Notes under the pieces: model-generated
What the model saw: only the letters and a program-made list of their open reading frames with translations
What the model was told of the DNA's origin: nothing
Database searches by the model: none
In this document: positions 6,300 through 7,216 of the stretch, piece by piece
Numbering within the stretch: the stretch's first letter is position 1
Layout of the letters: every line of letters starts with the position of its first letter
From: Flavipsychrobacter stenotrophus
GTDB lineage: Bacteria > Bacteroidota > Bacteroidia > Chitinophagales > Chitinophagaceae
Direction of reading: 5' to 3'
Assembly (NCBI GenBank): GCA_947372365.1
Contig: CANBTK010000089.1
Coordinates: 1-7,216, forward strand
DNA: 7,216 nucleotides
Made by a program: the position numbers and the translations under genes

Positions 6300-6307
6300 T
6301 ACCTTTG
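6300..6307 (+). promoter_or_regulatory. Candidate -7 box of the AraC-family gene
   Basis: TACCTTTG matches TAnnTTTG exactly and ends 55 nt before the ATG at 6363. No TTTG exists at the usual 19-nt upstream spacing, as might be expected for an activator-dependent promoter. The resulting leader would be about 50 nt. Confidence 0.45.
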
Positions 6308-6362
6308 AGCGTAGGGGAGGTTGATGTCAATTGTAAAGTTGTAAATATTTAGCATAGCTACA

Positions 6363-7216
6363 ATGAAGAAAATTCCAGTCAGACAGCTTGCAGAATCTCA
6401 GAACAAACGAGGTGCGCTTGAGATGTTCAACATCCGGCAAGTAAGTGATCTATTTGGTGGCAAAGAAATAGTTAACCATGAGCTTCACCGGCACGACTTC
6501 TTTTTTGTTCTTGCTCTTAAAAACGGAGATGGTGTCCACGAAATCGATTTTAATGCTATTGATTTGTCCGACAATTCGATCTTTGTTTTACGTCCAGGCC
6601 AAGTTCACCAACTTACATTAATGGCAAAGTGCTCAGGATACTTAATGGAGTTTAATACCGAATTTTATCATTCGGACAATAAGCTATCGAACCAGCGCTT
6701 GAGAAAAGCCGGTAATAGAAATTTTTGTAAGGTAGAGCATGTGCGATATGATAAGTTGGAAACCATTTTGTCCTACATCTTTAACGAATATGTCGATAAA
6801 ATGGATGGATACCAGGATATTATTAAGGCTAACCTGGATATTTTCTTCATAGAGCTTACACGTCAAAGCCGTAATTCTACTGCCATAACAGCGAGCTCCG
6901 GTTCTTATCAGCAGGAGCGATTGGAGGAATTTTTAGCGCTCTTAGAGTTGCATATCACGGACCAAAAAAAAGTGTCTAATTATACGGATGAGATGAATCT
7001 TTCCGCCTATCAATTGAACGAAATTACTAAGAGCCTTATCGGAAAAACAGCTTCAGACGTTATCAACGACCACATTATTCTTGAGGCAAAACGGTATCTG
7101 CTGGCCACTCCGAATCAAGTCAAGGACATCGCTTATCAATTAGGCTATGAGGATGTTTCCTATTTTATCAGGTTCTTTAAACGGCATAAAGGCCATTCTC
7201 CGGACATATTCAGAAA
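6363..7216 (+). CDS. AraC-family transcriptional regulator with N-terminal cupin domain (3' end outside window)
   Basis: An open frame of 284 codons plus two bases runs off the right edge; only a few residues seem to be missing, since such proteins usually end shortly after the SPxxFRK motif seen here. Residues about 38-100 are a cupin-like sensor domain: LHRHDFFFVLAL at 41-52 and the RPGQVHQL strand at 77-84, typical of a Bacteroidota AraC subgroup that starts MKKIPVRQ. Residues about 187-284 are the DNA-binding domain, with a first helix-turn-helix near 203-247 and the second, most conserved one at VKDIAYQLGYEDVSYFIRFFKRHKGHSP (253-280). The ligand is unknown. The start is set by the MKKIPVRQ match. 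Targets are not in the window; they are probably downstream or divergent. The gene is rather AT-rich. Confidence 0.92.
   Translation, partial: MKKIPVRQLAESQNKRGALEMFNIRQVSDLFGGKEIVNHELHRHDFFFVLALKNGDGVHEIDFNAIDLSDNSIFVLRPGQVHQLTLMAKCSGYLMEFNTEFYHSDNKLSNQRLRKAGNRNFCKVEHVRYDKLETILSYIFNEYVDKMDGYQDIIKANLDIFFIELTRQSRNSTAITASSGSYQQERLEEFLALLELHITDQKKVSNYTDEMNLSAYQLNEITKSLIGKTASDVINDHIILEAKRYLLATPNQVKDIAYQLGYEDVSYFIRFFKRHKGHSPDIFR

Noticed and set aside
6226..6324. 32-codon frame (MLLKRYIS...) ahead of the AraC gene
   Set aside because: It overlaps the inverted repeat and -7 box and has no supporting signal.
6684..6866. 60-codon minus-strand frame inside the AraC gene
   Set aside because: It lies wholly within the strongly supported AraC frame and shows no own signals.

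Overview
The window looks like chromosomal DNA of a Bacteroidota bacterium, probably Chitinophagaceae or a relative (the family is inferred). Three things support this: a secreted protein ending in a type IX secretion (T9SS) sorting domain, several promoters fitting the Bacteroidota pattern TTTG-N19-TAnnTTTG, and protein families typical of the phylum.

Layout: (1) Bases 1-61 hold the start of a minus-strand gene with a signal peptide, leaving the window on the left. (2) A divergent plus-strand gene at 202-3006 encodes a 934-residue secreted beta-propeller/Asp-box protein with a T9SS tail, closed by a strong terminator at 3029-3065. (3) Two minus-strand genes follow: an AT-rich gene for an uncharacterised secreted protein (3170-4045), then ccmB, the membrane subunit of a haem/cytochrome c maturation exporter (4183-4839). 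A candidate terminator and a -7 box between them suggest separate transcription, and no ccmC-like gene follows ccmB. (4) A tRNA pair lies on the plus strand: tRNA-Gly(GCC) at 5024-5099, with a textbook promoter and its own terminator, and tRNA-Leu(UAA) at 5173-5258, with a terminator but no visible promoter. (5) Beyond tRNA-Leu the DNA becomes AT-rich and gene-poor (5317-5947). It holds a minus-strand terminator-like hairpin with no gene to serve, a 9-bp inverted repeat, and then a possible small two-helix membrane protein (5948-6169). (6) A structured, AT-rich leader region precedes an AraC-family regulator (6363 to the window end). It is cut by the edge after 284 codons but is close to complete.

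The genes do not form one pathway. The T9SS cargo, the orphan-looking ccmB and the AraC regulator appear to be independent units. The part most suggestive of accessory DNA is the stretch after tRNA-Leu, a common type of integration site, but no integrase or attachment-site repeat is visible. I found no CRISPR array, transposase or recognisable defence system. The best leads are the uncharacterised secreted protein family, the orphan hairpin after the tRNAs, and the nested inverted repeat ahead of the AraC gene.
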